A stretch of 39,611 nucleotides of DNA from Chitinophagaceae bacterium (GCA_019638615.1 JAHBTL010000050.1:1-39611), one strand, 5' to 3'. Positions 9,508 through 19,583 are shown, counted from the stretch's first letter. Notes: generated by a model from the sequence alone, not told the origin. Program-made: numbers and translations.

Positions 9508-9723
9508 ATGAACCTGTTAAGAAAATGGCTGGGCTGGATATGGATGTTGCTGGGACCGTTGTCGGTTTATTATCTTATAAAAACAGCGGTAAACGAAATA
9601 GCAAAACACCCGGTAATTGATACCAAAATACAATGGGGTGTTTTTATTGCCGTGGCCATACCCATAGCGGTGGGAATGGTTATTTTTGGCTGGTATGCAT
9701 GGAAAGATGAGTACAGGCGGTAA
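9508..9723 (+). CDS. Small two-helix membrane protein next to the MHS transporter
   Basis: A 71-residue protein with two membrane segments (about 5-25 and 42-63) and a conserved-looking middle, KHPVIDTKIQWGVF. Such small proteins sit beside MHS transporters in Bacteroidota. I believe the family is catalogued as DUF6814, but this is from memory. It may be an accessory of the transporter, from which it is separated by the repeat at 9414-9484. No catalytic motif is present. Confidence 0.75.
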   Translation: MNLLRKWLGWIWMLLGPLSVYYLIKTAVNEIAKHPVIDTKIQWGVFIAVAIPIAVGMVIFGWYAWKDEYRR

Positions 9724-9751
9724 AATATCCCGGACTTCCTATTTTTGTTGA

Positions 9752-10660
9752 ATGTCTATCGAAGTTAAAAACCTCCTGAAAGTTTACGGCGGGCAACCAG
9801 CCGTACAGAATATTTCATTTACTGTGAAGCAGGGAGAGATTGTTGGTTTCCTGGGGCCCAACGGCGCGGGTAAATCAACCACCATGAAAATACTTACCGG
9901 CTATCTTGTTCCTACATCGGGTGAGGCTTTTATTTGCGGAATGAATGTGGCTGAAAAATCAGATGAAACAAAAAAAAGAATTGGCTATTTGCCCGAATCT
10001 AATCCTTTATACTACGACATGTATGTAAAGGAATACCTGGGGTTTATTGCTGATGTTCATAAAGTGCCTCAAAAGGGGGTGGCTATTAACCGTGTTATTG
10101 AAATGGTAGGGCTTGCGCCTGAAGCGAAAAAGAAAATAGGGCAATTGTCTAAAGGATATAAGCAGCGTGTTGGGCTGGCCGCGGCTTTGGTGCACGACCC
10201 GGAAGTATTGATACTGGATGAGCCTACTACCGGCCTTGACCCTAACCAGATAGGGGAAATACGCGAGGTAATACGCCGGCAGGGACAAAACAAAACGGTG
10301 CTTTTTTCGTCGCATATTCTGCAGGAAGTAGAAGCGGTATGTAACAGGGTGGTGATTATTAATAAAGGGGTATTGGTGGCCGATGATACCGTTACCAACC
10401 TTCAGGCAGGAAACCGCGATAAGCATCATGTTACGGTGCAGTTTTCCACAGCTGTAACGAAAGCTGTGTTTGAAGAAATGACGGATGTAACCGGCATAGA
10501 ATGTTTTTCCGACAGCCACTACCAGGTGTATACTACCAACCCTGAACAAACACGACGGCAATTAATGGAAGCAGCCCTTCGCCATCAGCTGAATATTGTT
10601 TCTATGCAAAGCGGCAGCCAAAGTCTTGAATCGGTATTTAAGGAACTTACAGGAAATTAA
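9752..10660 (+). CDS. gldA: ABC transporter ATPase, GldA type
   Basis: The ATP-binding subunit of an ABC-2 type exporter, matching the gliding-motility protein GldA. Walker A is GPNGAGKS at 35-42, the signature LSKGYKQRVGLA is near 134-145, and Walker B is VLILDEPTTGLDPNQ near 150-164, followed by SSHILQEVEAVCNRV. The GYLPE(S/H)NPLYxDMYVKEYLGF stretch is characteristic of GldA from memory. A C-terminal domain of about 80 residues completes the usual length of about 300. The permease partners gldF and gldG are not adjacent, which is common in this phylum. An ATPase of another ABC-2 exporter is the alternative. Confidence 0.85.
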   Translation: MSIEVKNLLKVYGGQPAVQNISFTVKQGEIVGFLGPNGAGKSTTMKILTGYLVPTSGEAFICGMNVAEKSDETKKRIGYLPESNPLYYDMYVKEYLGFIADVHKVPQKGVAINRVIEMVGLAPEAKKKIGQLSKGYKQRVGLAAALVHDPEVLILDEPTTGLDPNQIGEIREVIRRQGQNKTVLFSSHILQEVEAVCNRVVIINKGVLVADDTVTNLQAGNRDKHHVTVQFSTAVTKAVFEEMTDVTGIECFSDSHYQVYTTNPEQTRRQLMEAALRHQLNIVSMQSGSQSLESVFKELTGN

Positions 10661-10735
10661 GTAAAAGGCTTCCGTGCAAGCCGGCTACGATTATTCATGC
10701 CTTGTTTTTTTGCAACAAAAGCCGAATACCTTTTC

Positions 10736-10770
10736 TTTGCAGTGAAAACCGATATGCAATTGTATCTTTC
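10736..10770 (+). promoter_or_regulatory. Putative eno promoter
   Basis: TTTG at 10736-10739 and TATCTTTC at 10763-10770 (one mismatch to TAnnTTTG) are spaced by 23 bases, leaving a leader of about 45 bases before the eno ATG. Confidence 0.4.
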
Positions 10771-10790
10771 TCCTTACTCAATTTTAATGA

Positions 10791-12113
<1,323 letters not shown>

Positions 12114-12160
12114 ACAAAGGTTACCCGTAAATGGGTTTCGAAACGGTCTTCGCATTCTTA

Positions 12161-12451
12161 ATGAGTTTTGAAAAAAAAATACCGTCCTGGACAAAAAATA
12201 AATACGTCCTTACCCTTGCGGGGTTTGTGGTGTGGCTTTTATTTTTTGATCACAATGATTTTTTTACGCAGATGGAAAGAAAGAAGGAGCTGAGGCAAAT
12301 AAACAAGGGAAAAGCTTATTACAGCAGCCGGATAGAAGAAATCAAAAAGGCGTCTGCTGATATGAATGAAAGTCCTGAAAGGGCCGCCAGGGAAAAATAT
12401 ATGATGAAAAAAGATAATGAAGATTTGTTCATTGTTGATGAAACTGAATAG
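12161..12451 (+). CDS. FtsB/DivIC-like septum formation protein
   Basis: A small bitopic division protein with a short cytoplasmic N-terminus, one membrane helix (about residues 15-32, VLTLAGFVVWLLFF), then a coiled coil and the AREKYMMKKDNEDLF motif near the C-terminus, typical of Bacteroidota septum formation initiators. I prefer the ATG at 12161 (96 residues). An in-frame ATG at 12131 would add ten residues and cannot be excluded. The gene lies 47 bases after eno, the same neighbour as ftsB in many bacteria. Partners FtsL and FtsQ are not here. A weak terminator overlaps its stop codon. Confidence 0.85.
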   Translation: MSFEKKIPSWTKNKYVLTLAGFVVWLLFFDHNDFFTQMERKKELRQINKGKAYYSSRIEEIKKASADMNESPERAAREKYMMKKDNEDLFIVDETE

Positions 12452-12466
12452 TTTGTACTATTTTTT
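12447..12466 (+). terminator. Weak intrinsic terminator after the eno operon
   Basis: AATAGT and ACTATT pair around TTGT and are followed by TTTT. The stem includes the stop codon of the FtsB-like gene and is AT-rich, so efficiency is doubtful. Confidence 0.45.
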
Positions 12467-12623
12467 AAATATTTCACAATATAATTTTCCGGCAGCCGTT
12501 TTATACGAGTAACCCTATCCCCCCTTGACGAAACACCGCTAATCCGTATTAAAATCTGAATATCCTCTAAACCGTTATTATTGTTAATTTGAATTGTAGT
12601 CAATTCTATAAAATGGATGGCGT

Positions 12624-12857
12624 ATGGATATTTATACACCCGAAAACATGATACGATTCCTGTACAAAGAAACTACAGCCGAAGAAACAGCAGCAATACA
12701 GCTCGCTTTGGATACAGACTGGTCGCTCCGCGAAAAGTTTGAAGTGCTGAAGAATGCAATAGAGGGTCTTAATACGATTAAATTTTCTCCACGTTCTTCT
12801 GCGGTACAATCCATACTTGCATACGCGGGTATCAGTAAAGAAATTGAGCATCACTAA
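12624..12857 (+). CDS. Small hypothetical protein, helical
   Basis: A 77-residue, mostly helical protein of unknown family. It begins MDIYTPENMIRFLYKETTAEE, which resembles the short N-terminal helical modules in Bacteroidota anti-sigma-like proteins, but it has no membrane segment or zinc motif. Coding bias matches the neighbours and it is followed 45 bases later by nth. No function can be assigned. Confidence 0.65.
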   Translation: MDIYTPENMIRFLYKETTAEETAAIQLALDTDWSLREKFEVLKNAIEGLNTIKFSPRSSAVQSILAYAGISKEIEHH

Positions 12858-12902
12858 TTAAGAGGCGTTCGCGTATTTTCGTTGTTGAGATCAGGTTTCC
12901 CA

Positions 12903-13553
12903 ATGACAAAAAAAGAGCGTTACACATTTGTACTCAAGTGGTTCCAGGAGCATACCCCCGAGGCTGAAACGGAATTAATTTACGATAATCCCTATCAATT
13001 GCTGGTGGCGGTCATTTTATCTGCTCAATGTACCGATAAAAGAGTCAATCTGACTACCCCGTCAATATTTCAAAAATATCCCGGGCCCGAATCAATGGCA
13101 AAAGCCGGTTTTGATGACCTGTTTCCCCTTATAAAAAGCATTTCTTACCCCAATAATAAAACGAAGCACTTAATTGGCATGGCCAATATGCTGGTCGATC
13201 AATTCAATGGTGAGGTTCCCCTTACCGTGGATAAATTGATACAGTTGCCGGGCGTAGGCCGAAAAACAGCCAATGTGATCACTTCGGTCATTGATCAGCA
13301 GCCCAATATGGCGGTAGATACCCACGTATTCCGGGTTTCGGCCCGTATCGGGCTCACCACTCGCGCTAAAACTCCGCTGGCAGCGGAAAAACAGCTCATT
13401 CAGCATATACCTACCCACTTAATCCACAAGGCCCATCACTGGCTTATCCTGCATGGCAGATATGTATGTGTTGCGCGCAATCCTAAATGCCATGAATGCG
13501 GACTCCGTCCTGCCTGCCGCTATTATCAAAAACAAAAGGGAACAACCGGGTAA
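12903..13553 (+). CDS. nth: Endonuclease III
   Basis: A base-excision repair DNA glycosylase/AP lyase acting on oxidised pyrimidines. The HhH-GPD fold is clear: LPGVGRKTAN with catalytic K121, and VDTHVFRV with D139 (E. coli K120 and D138). The [4Fe-4S] cluster motif C189-x6-C196-x2-C199-x5-C205 is complete. I start at the ATG at 12903 (216 residues), because the longer frame opens with TTG and adds seven unrelated residues. A terminator-like hairpin lies about 90 bases downstream, before uppS. Confidence 0.95.
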   Translation: MTKKERYTFVLKWFQEHTPEAETELIYDNPYQLLVAVILSAQCTDKRVNLTTPSIFQKYPGPESMAKAGFDDLFPLIKSISYPNNKTKHLIGMANMLVDQFNGEVPLTVDKLIQLPGVGRKTANVITSVIDQQPNMAVDTHVFRVSARIGLTTRAKTPLAAEKQLIQHIPTHLIHKAHHWLILHGRYVCVARNPKCHECGLRPACRYYQKQKGTTG

Positions 13554-13630
13554 CAAGGGACTGTTCGTATATAAATTTCCCATATTCGGGGATAATCCAA
13601 CTAAAATAAAGCAGCATACTATAATATTTA

Positions 13631-13638
13631 TATCTTTG
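13631..13638 (+). promoter_or_regulatory. -7 box upstream of uppS
   Basis: TATCTTTG is a perfect TAnnTTTG match 44 bases before the uppS ATG. The expected start point falls at the first bases of the hairpin at 13645-13668. No clear -33 TTG is seen. Confidence 0.55.
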
Positions 13639-13644
13639 CGCCGA

Positions 13645-13668
13645 AGTCAGACCCTGTCTGACTTTTTT
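13645..13668 (+). terminator. Terminator-like hairpin in the uppS leader
   Basis: AGTCAGAC (13645-13652) pairs perfectly with GTCTGACT (13656-13663) across a CCT loop and is followed by TTTTT. It either ends the nth transcript or forms a 5' hairpin or attenuator on the uppS-bamA mRNA, because the -7 box lies upstream of it. Confidence 0.65.
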
Positions 13669-13681
13669 AAATTAAGTTGGA

Positions 13682-14446
13682 ATGCCGGATTTGCCAGTAA
13701 TAGATAAAAACCGTTTACCGCTCCATATAGCTATTATTATGGATGGTAACGGACGGTGGGCAAAGGAAAAAGGCGAAGACCGCCTGTTTGGCCATTACCA
13801 GGGGGTACAGAGTGTGAGGGATACGGTAGAAGGTTGTGCCGAATTAGGCATACAATATCTTACACTCTATGCATTCAGCACCGAAAACTGGGACAGACCT
13901 GAAGCCGAAGTGAGTGGATTAATGGGGCTGCTGGCGGAAACGATCCGGAAGGAGGTGCCTACGCTGAATAAGAACAATATCAAGCTGCAAACCATTGGCA
14001 ACATCAGCATGTTGCCGGAGTATGCCCGTAAAGAATTGTTGGAAGCAGTGGAGCTGACCCGCACCAATACCGGCTTAACGCTCATTATTGCATTGAGTTA
14101 CAGTTCACGTTGGGAACTGGTAACAGCGGTACAGCATATAGCAGCAGATGTAAAAAATGAAAAAATACAACCTGAAGATATTAACGAGGACACTTTGAGA
14201 AATTATCTTAACACCAGCGCTTTTCCCGATCCGGAATTGATGATAAGAACAAGCGGTGAACACCGGATCAGTAATTTTTTATTATACCAGTTAGCATATG
14301 CAGAATTATATTTTACCGATACCCGTTGGCCCGATTTCAGAAAAGCAGACCTGTTCAAAGCTATTTTGAACTTCCAGCAACGCGAAAGGAGGTTCGGTAA
14401 AACCGGTGAGCAGATTCAACGGGAAACCGCTACAGACACACTTTAG
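13682..14446 (+). CDS. uppS: Isoprenyl (undecaprenyl) diphosphate synthase
   Basis: A cis-prenyltransferase that makes undecaprenyl diphosphate, the lipid carrier for peptidoglycan and other glycans. IIMDGNGRWAK at 18-28 holds catalytic D21. YAFSTENWDRP (about 61-71) and the C-terminal IRTSGEHRISNFLLYQLAYAEL stretch with nearby TRWPDF are diagnostic. The usual length is 254 residues. It heads a cluster with bamA and two skp-like genes, linking lipid carrier supply and outer-membrane assembly, an arrangement also known in Proteobacteria. Confidence 0.96.
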   Translation: MPDLPVIDKNRLPLHIAIIMDGNGRWAKEKGEDRLFGHYQGVQSVRDTVEGCAELGIQYLTLYAFSTENWDRPEAEVSGLMGLLAETIRKEVPTLNKNNIKLQTIGNISMLPEYARKELLEAVELTRTNTGLTLIIALSYSSRWELVTAVQHIAADVKNEKIQPEDINEDTLRNYLNTSAFPDPELMIRTSGEHRISNFLLYQLAYAELYFTDTRWPDFRKADLFKAILNFQQRERRFGKTGEQIQRETATDTL

Positions 14447-14523
14447 CTAATTTTAAACCAGTTGTCTTTTAACAAACCATTTCATTTAATCCCGTTAATT
14501 TGCCGGGCGAAACTTAAAAAAGG

Positions 14524-17265
14524 ATGCACAGAATCTGCACGTTTTTGACCATTTTACTTGGATTAAGTTTTATATCAACCAAAACTAACGCACAGGTAAA
14601 CGATACAATTCCTCCCACATCTGTGGATCCCGCTTTAATGGGGTTATTCAATCAATCCATTCCGAGAAAGTATACCATCGCCGAAATAAAAGTAACCGGC
14701 ACTCAATATTTTGATCCTAATCTTGTAACCTCTATATCGGGTTTGAATGTGGGTGATGAAGTGCGTATACCCGGTGGAGATAATTTTTCTAAAGCCATCG
14801 AAAAGTTATGGGGTCAGAATTTGTTTGCAGATATAGAAGTATATATTACAAAAGTGGAAGACGACAGGATATGGGTGGAGATTGCCGCAGTAGAACGCCC
14901 CAGGTTATCTAAAGTCATTTTCAGGGGTGTTAAAAAAGCAGAGGCGACCGATCTGAAAGAAAAGATTGCTATTACAGCCAGCCAGGTAGTAACAGAAGCC
15001 AGGAAGCAAAATGCGATAGAAGCCATACAGAAGTTTTATATTGAAAAAGGCTTCCAGGGCGCTTCGGTGGTAGTACAGGAACGACCGGATACTGCCTATA
15101 CCAATGGGGTTGACCTGATATTTATTGTAACGAAAGGTGGAAAGGTGCGTGTGAATGATATCATGTTTTCCGGCAATGAAAATGTGAATGCGCTGAAGCT
15201 GAAAAAACAAATGAAAGGCACCAAGGAAAAAAGCAGGCTTTCGCTTTTTGCTGCCGATGACAAGGGTCCCTATGGAGAAAAGCAAAAAATTACCTTTAAG
15301 GAATTCGTAAAAAGCTATTCATTCCTTTCTCCTACTAAAACGCTTGATTATTTAGATCCCTATTTCAGGTTTAAAATATTCAGCTCAGCTAAATTCAACG
15401 AGAAGAAATATAAGGAAGACAAAGAAAAAGTACTGGAGTATTACAACTCACAGGGTTTTCGCGATGCTGTAATAGAGGAAGATACGGTGTTTTACAATGC
15501 AAAGGGAAATTTAAACGTAGCATTGAAAGTTAAAGAAGGCAGTAAGTATTATTTTGGTGATGTAACCTGGAGGGGAAATACAAAATACTCCGACTCGCTG
15601 CTTAGCGTAATACTGGGCATAAAGAAGGGAGATATCTACAATATTGAAACCCTGAACAAGAAGCTGGGTAAACAAATGACAGCAGACGGAGGCGGAGATA
15701 TCAGCAGCCTGTATTCAGATAACGGTTACCTGTTCTTTCGTGTAGACCCGGTTGAAACCTCGGTATACAACGACACGATTGACCACGAAATAAGGATTAC
15801 CGAAGGCCCGCAGGCCACTATTAAAAGAGTGACCATTGCAGGTAACGACAAAACAAAAGAACATGTGATCAGGCGTGAACTGAGAACATTGCCGGGTGAA
15901 AAATTCAGCCGCGAACAGTTGATCCGTTCCAACAGGGAAATTGCCAACCTGGGCTATTTCAACCAGGAGAAAATCGGTATCAATCCTGTTCCCAACCCCG
16001 ATGACGGAACGGTTGACATTAACTATACTGTCGAAGAAAAATCGTCGGACCAGTTGGAGCTGAGCGCCGGATGGGGTGGCGGCATTGGCTTAACCGGTAC
16101 GGTGGGAGTTGTGTTCAATAACTTTTCCATAAAAAATATTTTCAGAAAATCATCCTGGAGTCCTTTGCCTTCCGGCGACGGGCAAAAGCTGAGCCTGCGC
16201 TTTCAGTCGAACGGGCGTTATTTCCGTTCTACCAACTTTTCGTTTACCGAACCCTGGCTGGGAGGTAAAAAACGCAATTCATTTACGGTAAGTCTTTACA
16301 GCTCGAAATACGCCAATGCCTGGGATCCTTATACTTACAGGTATACGAACGCCAGGGCCGATTCTTCTTACCTCAGAGCTATGGGTGCTACCATATCGCT
16401 GGGCAAGCAATTAAAATGGCCCGATGATTATTTTACCCTGGTATACGCACTTAACTTTACACAGTATAAGCTGAAAAACTATCCCGGCTTTTTTGCGGGA
16501 TTATCTACTGCCACTTCTAATATCGTTAATCTTAAGCTTACGCTTTCCAGGTCGTCTGTCAACCAGCCGATCTTTCCAACAGGAGGGTCTACCTTTATGA
16601 TAAGCGGTGCATTTACGCCTCCTTACTCAGCATTCAGGGAGGTATCCAGCATTAAATCGGAAGACAAATACAAATTAGTGGAATATCATAAATGGCGTGT
16701 AAACGGTGAATGGTATGTGCCTTTGGGCAAACCCGGTGGCGAAGAAAAGAATCGCCAGTTTGTATTAAAGGTGGCGGCTAAATACGGCTTTATAGGGCGT
16801 TACAATAAAAACCTGGACATTTCTCCGTTTGAACGCTTCCAGGTGGGAGATGCGGGGTTGACCAATAACTTTGGTATCTTAGGTTACGATATCATTGCGC
16901 ACAGGGGTTACCCGGTATATGATAATTCCGATCCCACCATTAATCCCGATCAGCAGTCGACCAATAAATTCTTTACCATATTTAATAAGTATACAATGGA
17001 GTTACGCTATCCGTTCTCCACTAATCCGAGCAGCACCATTTATGGTCTGGCATTTTTCGAAGCGGCCAACGGCTGGTATGATTTTAAAGACTGGAATCCA
17101 TTCCGCCTGCGTCGTTCGGTGGGGTTGGGCGCCAGGTTCTTCCTGCCGATGTTTGGGTTATTAGGGTTTGATTATGGTTTAGGTTTGGATAGGCTGGCTG
17201 TGCCGGGAGCAACCTTTAAAGATGCTACCAGGTTTACCTTTATGCTTGGCTTTGAGCCCGAATAA
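14524..17265 (+). CDS. bamA: Outer membrane assembly factor BamA
   Basis: The Omp85-family outer-membrane protein that folds beta-barrel proteins. A signal peptide (residues 1-24, ending TNAQ) is followed by repeated POTRA modules up to about residue 510 (KYTIAEIKVTGTQYFDP, RVNDIMFSGNENVN and IKRVTIAGNDKTKEHVIRRELR open modules), then the 16-strand barrel, starting near LELSAGWGGGIG. The length of 913 residues is typical for Bacteroidota BamA. The protein ends RFTFMLGFEPE rather than on an aromatic residue. It lies between uppS and two periplasmic chaperone genes. Confidence 0.95.
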   Translation: MHRICTFLTILLGLSFISTKTNAQVNDTIPPTSVDPALMGLFNQSIPRKYTIAEIKVTGTQYFDPNLVTSISGLNVGDEVRIPGGDNFSKAIEKLWGQNLFADIEVYITKVEDDRIWVEIAAVERPRLSKVIFRGVKKAEATDLKEKIAITASQVVTEARKQNAIEAIQKFYIEKGFQGASVVVQERPDTAYTNGVDLIFIVTKGGKVRVNDIMFSGNENVNALKLKKQMKGTKEKSRLSLFAADDKGPYGEKQKITFKEFVKSYSFLSPTKTLDYLDPYFRFKIFSSAKFNEKKYKEDKEKVLEYYNSQGFRDAVIEEDTVFYNAKGNLNVALKVKEGSKYYFGDVTWRGNTKYSDSLLSVILGIKKGDIYNIETLNKKLGKQMTADGGGDISSLYSDNGYLFFRVDPVETSVYNDTIDHEIRITEGPQATIKRVTIAGNDKTKEHVIRRELRTLPGEKFSREQLIRSNREIANLGYFNQEKIGINPVPNPDDGTVDINYTVEEKSSDQLELSAGWGGGIGLTGTVGVVFNNFSIKNIFRKSSWSPLPSGDGQKLSLRFQSNGRYFRSTNFSFTEPWLGGKKRNSFTVSLYSSKYANAWDPYTYRYTNARADSSYLRAMGATISLGKQLKWPDDYFTLVYALNFTQYKLKNYPGFFAGLSTATSNIVNLKLTLSRSSVNQPIFPTGGSTFMISGAFTPPYSAFREVSSIKSEDKYKLVEYHKWRVNGEWYVPLGKPGGEEKNRQFVLKVAAKYGFIGRYNKNLDISPFERFQVGDAGLTNNFGILGYDIIAHRGYPVYDNSDPTINPDQQSTNKFFTIFNKYTMELRYPFSTNPSSTIYGLAFFEAANGWYDFKDWNPFRLRRSVGLGARFFLPMFGLLGFDYGLGLDRLAVPGATFKDATRFTFMLGFEPE

Positions 17266-17373
17266 TCAGTCAGGCGTATCTGTGGAACAGGATGATTTAT
17301 CATGATTTAGTGTAACGAAGCGAAATCCTTTCCTGCAGAAGCCTTATTTTTAACTTCCAAAAAAGGAATATAT

Positions 17374-17889
17374 ATGCAAAAACTTATATTGATATTGTGT
17401 GTTTTTTGCCTGACAGGATTGTCTGTACAGGCTCAGCGATACGCTGTACTGGATACAAAATTTATACTTGACAAGTTACCTGAATACAAAGACGCCCAAA
17501 AGAAGCTCGACCAGTTCAGCGAAGCATGGCAAAAAGAGCTGGACGCATTGCAGGGCAACCTGGATCGTATGTACCGCGATTTTGAGGCAGAACAGGTAAT
17601 GTTAAGCGACGATCTGAAGAAAAAAAGAGAAGATGAGCTGTTTAACAAAGAAAAGGAGTTAAGGGATTTGCAGCGTCAACGTTTTGGTTATGAGGGCGAT
17701 TTGTTTAAAAAGCGCCAGGAGTTGATAAAACCCGTGCAGGACAAAGTATACAATGCAGTACAGAAGCTGGCTGTGGAAAAAGGCTTTGATTTTATTTTGG
17801 ATAAAAGTGAAGGAATTACCGTTATCTTTGCCGACCCCAAATTAGACCGTAGTGAGGATGTATTAAAATTACTTGGGGTAAATAAATAA
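17374..17889 (+). CDS. OmpH/Skp-family periplasmic chaperone 1
   Basis: A 171-residue exported protein with signal peptide MQKLILILCVFCLTGLSVQAQ, a short strand (YAVLDTKFILDKLPEY), a long charged coiled coil (about 40-110, with KKKREDELFNKEKELRDLQRQ) and a C-terminal KGFDFILDKSEG stretch. This is the Skp/OmpH layout: a trimeric chaperone that guards unfolded outer-membrane proteins for BamA. An AGGAA ribosome site precedes the ATG. It is the first of two tandem copies behind bamA. Confidence 0.9.
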   Translation: MQKLILILCVFCLTGLSVQAQRYAVLDTKFILDKLPEYKDAQKKLDQFSEAWQKELDALQGNLDRMYRDFEAEQVMLSDDLKKKREDELFNKEKELRDLQRQRFGYEGDLFKKRQELIKPVQDKVYNAVQKLAVEKGFDFILDKSEGITVIFADPKLDRSEDVLKLLGVNK

Positions 17890-17970
17890 TTGTTAAAGCA
17901 CGGTACCGGCAGAACCAACAGAAACAAATCTTCATCTTTAAACCAAAATAAAACTGAAACATTCACTAAT

Positions 17971-18552
17971 ATGAAAAAGGTTTTCTCTTTAGTAGCGGTA
18001 ATCGGGTTGCTGGTAGCAGCAGGAAATACTGCGGTAGCACAAAATAAATTCGGACATGTTGAGCTTGAGATGGTTGTAAGTATTTTGCCTGATGTAAGAA
18101 AGGCAGATACGATTCTCCAGCATTTCAGGAAAGATTCACTGGAACAGCAGTTACCCTTTTTTTTAAGCGAATACAAGCGCAAGGATTCTATTGCCAAATC
18201 GCCTGCAACGCCTGGCGCTATTAAGCAAACTGTTCAGCAGGAAGCGAACCAGTACCTGCAGATCATCCAGAACTGGGACCAGTATGCACAGCAGGAAATG
18301 CAGCGTAAAAGCCAGGAAGTATACAATCCGTATTTTTCAAGGGCATTTGAGTTGATCAACGCGGTTGCCAAAGAAAACGGTTATACCTGGGTATTTAAAC
18401 AGGATGCTTTACTGGTAGCTCCGCCATCAGATGATCTGTTGCCATTGATCGCTAAAAAGCTGGGAGTAAAATTACCCGCAGGAGCTACAGGTCCTGACAA
18501 ACCTACGGCTGAACCGGTTAAACCAGCTGCCGGCGGCGCCAAAAAACAATAA
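17971..18552 (+). CDS. OmpH/Skp-family periplasmic chaperone 2
   Basis: The second Skp-like protein, 193 residues. I start at the ATG at 17971 because it opens a clean signal peptide (MKKVFSLVAVIGLLVAAGNTAVAQ minus the flanking residues), while the longer frame begins at a TTG in the intergenic gap. FGHVELEMVVSILPDVRKAD is the Skp-type first strand. The coiled coil is Gln-rich, and a Pro/Ala/Lys-rich tail (about 165-193) is not present in copy 1. The two copies have diverged strongly. A strong terminator follows and closes the uppS-bamA-skp-skp cluster. Confidence 0.88.
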   Translation: MKKVFSLVAVIGLLVAAGNTAVAQNKFGHVELEMVVSILPDVRKADTILQHFRKDSLEQQLPFFLSEYKRKDSIAKSPATPGAIKQTVQQEANQYLQIIQNWDQYAQQEMQRKSQEVYNPYFSRAFELINAVAKENGYTWVFKQDALLVAPPSDDLLPLIAKKLGVKLPAGATGPDKPTAEPVKPAAGGAKKQ

Positions 18553-18575
18553 TGTATCAAATCATTCTTTATAAT

Positions 18576-18600
18576 AGCCACCTTCACCGGTGGCTTTTTT
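18576..18600 (+). terminator. Intrinsic terminator
   Basis: AGCCACC and GGTGGCT form a 7-bp stem with a 6-base loop, followed by six T. It ends the bamA-skp cluster just ahead of the murI promoter. Confidence 0.88.
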
Positions 18601-18601
18601 A

Positions 18602-18631
18602 TTGAACCTGTTTTCTAGCCGGCTATCTTTG
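18602..18631 (+). promoter_or_regulatory. murI promoter
   Basis: TTG at 18602-18604 and TATCTTTG at 18624-18631 are separated by 19 bases, a textbook Bacteroidota promoter, directly after a terminator and about 40 bases before the murI ATG. Confidence 0.75.
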
Positions 18632-18670
18632 CCTGCGGTTCACCAGTTTACTCATATATTTATCCAAAGT

Positions 18671-19495
18671 ATGAACCTGCATCCCATTGGAGTTTTCGAT
18701 TCCGGTTATGGCGGACTTACCATATTAAAAACGTTCATCGGTAAGCTGCCCGCTTACGATTATTTATATCTCGGCGATAATGCCCGTGCACCCTACGGCA
18801 CCAGGTCGTTCGGTACGGTTTACCGCTATACGCTTGAATGCGTGAAATGGTTATTCAGCCAGGGTTGCCCATTGGTGATTCTTGCCTGCAATACTGCCTC
18901 TGCCAAAGCGCTGCGCACCATACAACAAAAGGATCTGCCCCTGATGCACCCCACCAACAGGGTTTTAGGTGTAATACGGCCTACAGCAGAGGTAATGGGA
19001 ACTTTTTCCGAAACAAATCATGTGGGCCTGCTGGCAACCACGGGCACGGTACAGTCGGGCTCTTATTTGCTGGAGATGGAGAAGTTTTTTCCCGATGTAA
19101 AAGTATACCAGGAAGCCTGCCCTATGTGGGTGCCCCTGGTAGAGAATAATGAATACGAAAGCGAGGGCGCTGATTATTTTGTACGGAAAAATATTGATCA
19201 TCTGTTAGCCCGGTCAGGAAAGATAGATACCGTATTGCTTGCCTGTACGCATTATCCGTTACTAAAAAACAAGATCAGGCAATATTTGCCTGAACACATC
19301 CGGTTGCTAACGCAGGATGAAATTGTTGCCGGAAGTCTTGCAGATTACCTGGAACGTCATCCGGAAATGGAGCAACGCTGCAGTAAAAACGGTACCCGGC
19401 ATTTTTATACCACCGATTCGGCAGAAGATTTTGACGCGCATGCTACCTTGTTCTTCGGAAAATCCATTCAGTCTGAGCATGTTAGCATAGGGTAA
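18671..19495 (+). CDS. murI: Glutamate racemase
   Basis: The cytosolic cofactor-independent racemase that makes D-glutamate for peptidoglycan. GVFDSGYGGLT holds D10 and S11. The two catalytic cysteines are C73 in LACNTASA and C192 in LACTHYPLL. I take the ATG at 18671 (274 residues), since the longer frame starts inside the upstream terminator and crosses the promoter. The gene is monocistronic with its own promoter. Confidence 0.96.
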   Translation: MNLHPIGVFDSGYGGLTILKTFIGKLPAYDYLYLGDNARAPYGTRSFGTVYRYTLECVKWLFSQGCPLVILACNTASAKALRTIQQKDLPLMHPTNRVLGVIRPTAEVMGTFSETNHVGLLATTGTVQSGSYLLEMEKFFPDVKVYQEACPMWVPLVENNEYESEGADYFVRKNIDHLLARSGKIDTVLLACTHYPLLKNKIRQYLPEHIRLLTQDEIVAGSLADYLERHPEMEQRCSKNGTRHFYTTDSAEDFDAHATLFFGKSIQSEHVSIG

Positions 19496-19575
19496 GGCTT
19501 AAAAAGGATATTTTGCACCTTAAATAAAAACCACCGAAAAACTGTTTGTATTACAGTAATATCATTGTTTAACCT

Positions 19576-19583
19576 TACCTTTG
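19576..19583 (+). promoter_or_regulatory. -7 box of the rpmH promoter
   Basis: TACCTTTG matches TAnnTTTG exactly, 124 bases upstream of the rpmH ATG, so the mRNA would have a long leader. A TTTG at 19545-19548 is 27 bases upstream, a little far for the -33 element. Confidence 0.5.

Noticed and set aside
9740-9747. Promoter for gldA at TATTTTTG
   Set aside because: The box lies only 4 bases before the ATG, so transcription would start inside or at the gene. It could be leaderless, but I see no -33 element and do not claim it.
10007-10561. 184-residue minus-strand ORF
   Set aside because: It is antisense to gldA, whose motifs are complete.
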